DNA of 64,000 nucleotides from Mycolicibacterium moriokaense. Its GTDB lineage: Bacteria > Actinomycetota > Actinomycetes > Mycobacteriales > Mycobacteriaceae. The stretch is from NCBI RefSeq assembly GCF_003201655.1, contig NZ_QJJU01000010.1:99782-163781 (forward strand). The letters run 5' to 3'. Position 1 is the stretch's first letter, and each line of letters opens with the position of its first letter. The position numbers were made by a program, and so were the translations under genes. Shown one piece after another: positions 63,805-64,000 of the stretch. The notes under the pieces were generated by a model, which was given only the letters and a program-made list of their open reading frames with translations, was not told the origin of the DNA and searched no databases.

Positions 63805-64000
63805 TCATCCCCGAGCGACGGGACGCGTTGGGTCCGAACACCATTCGGACCACGAGCCCGGATACAGCGCGGCGTCCAACCCTCCGGCGGCGAGTGCGGC
63901 AAGCACCACCGATGCGGTGACGCCCGACCCGCAGTACACACCGTCGACGTCACCGACCCGGTCGATCAGCGTGCCTGCGGGCTGGAACCGGCCGTCGTCA
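63805..64000 (-). CDS. Rhodanese-type sulfurtransferase, C-terminal part (runs off the window)
   Basis: Sixty-four codons plus stop are visible on the minus strand, ending at 63805. They encode VYCGSGVTASVVLAALA with the persulfide-forming cysteine of the rhodanese active loop, then LYPGSWSEWCSDPTRPVA. This matches the C-terminal domain of thiosulfate/3-mercaptopyruvate sulfurtransferases such as SseA. Upstream sequence with the N-terminal inactive domain lies beyond base 64000. The stop is 4 nt from that of the convergent ligase. Confidence 0.9.
   Translation of the reverse strand, partial: DDGRFQPAGTLIDRVGDVDGVYCGSGVTASVVLAALAAGGLDAALYPGSWSEWCSDPTRPVARG

Overview
The window is a high-GC chromosomal segment from a mycobacterium. 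It carries the steroid-degradation locus that in M. tuberculosis runs from about Rv3534c to Rv3574, followed by the LacI-type regulator that also sits next to kstR there. PPE genes, nat and fdxB are missing at the positions where M. tuberculosis has them, and other genes are present instead. This suggests an environmental, probably rapid-growing species, but I cannot name it from sequence alone.

Region 1 (1-3330): the 5' part of a RecQ-type helicase, a two-gene permease module, and two tandem secreted haem-binding (haemophore-like) proteins. Region 2 (3423-17650), KstR regulon: hsaE-hsaG-hsaF (end of the meta-cleavage branch), kstD with a side-chain enoyl-CoA hydratase, the igr operon cyp125-chsE1-chsE2-chsH2-chsH1-ltp2, and fadA5 leading a four-gene run with an NTF2-like protein, the F420-dependent reductase Ddn and a DsbA-fold protein. 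KstR half-palindromes (TnnAACnnGTTnnA) lie at 6244, 14817 and 14896. Region 3 (17783-21016): a large adenylation/carrier/thioester-reductase enzyme resembling a carboxylic acid reductase. Region 4 (21029-37368), KstR2 regulon for rings C/D: two SDRs, echA20-ipdA-ipdB-ipdC, an NDMA-type alcohol dehydrogenase, fadA6-kstR2, fadE30-ipdF-lipoprotein, and fadD3-fadE31-fadE32-fadE33-aspB. Perfect KstR2 boxes (AnCAAGnnCTTGnT) occur at 22752, 29268 and 31601.

Region 5 (37365-46205) lies between aspB and hsaB, where M. tuberculosis has only nat. It holds a ketone-body module (acetoacetyl-CoA synthetase, 3-hydroxybutyrate dehydrogenase, MHS-type transporter, divergent LysR regulator), a lipase-like hydrolase, and a little-studied envelope module: a DUF1190-like membrane protein with an apparent frameshift, a glutathionylspermidine-synthase-like ATP-grasp enzyme and a DUF350 membrane protein. 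Region 6 (46216-55433): the ring A/B operon hsaA-hsaD-hsaC-hsaB, divergent kshB, an Rv3572-like secreted protein, two SnoaL-like genes behind a dense TetR-type operator, chsE3 (fadE34) and kstR. Region 7 (55437-64000): a trehalose-phosphatase/GH15 fusion 3 nt after kstR, a LacI regulator, a Mn/Zn ABC transporter operon, an acyl-CoA synthetase that is a paralogue of the region 3 adenylation domain, and the 3' end of a rhodanese-type sulfurtransferase.

Together the genes describe cholesterol side-chain activation and shortening (cyp125, fadA5, chsE/H, ltp2), opening of rings A/B (kstD, kshB, hsaA-D), metabolism of the ring A fragment (hsaE-F-G), and degradation of the C/D-ring propionate (fadD3 to fadA6), under two TetR repressors encoded locally. 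No rRNA, tRNA, CRISPR array or insertion sequence was seen, and no gene-free stretch exceeds 300 bases.
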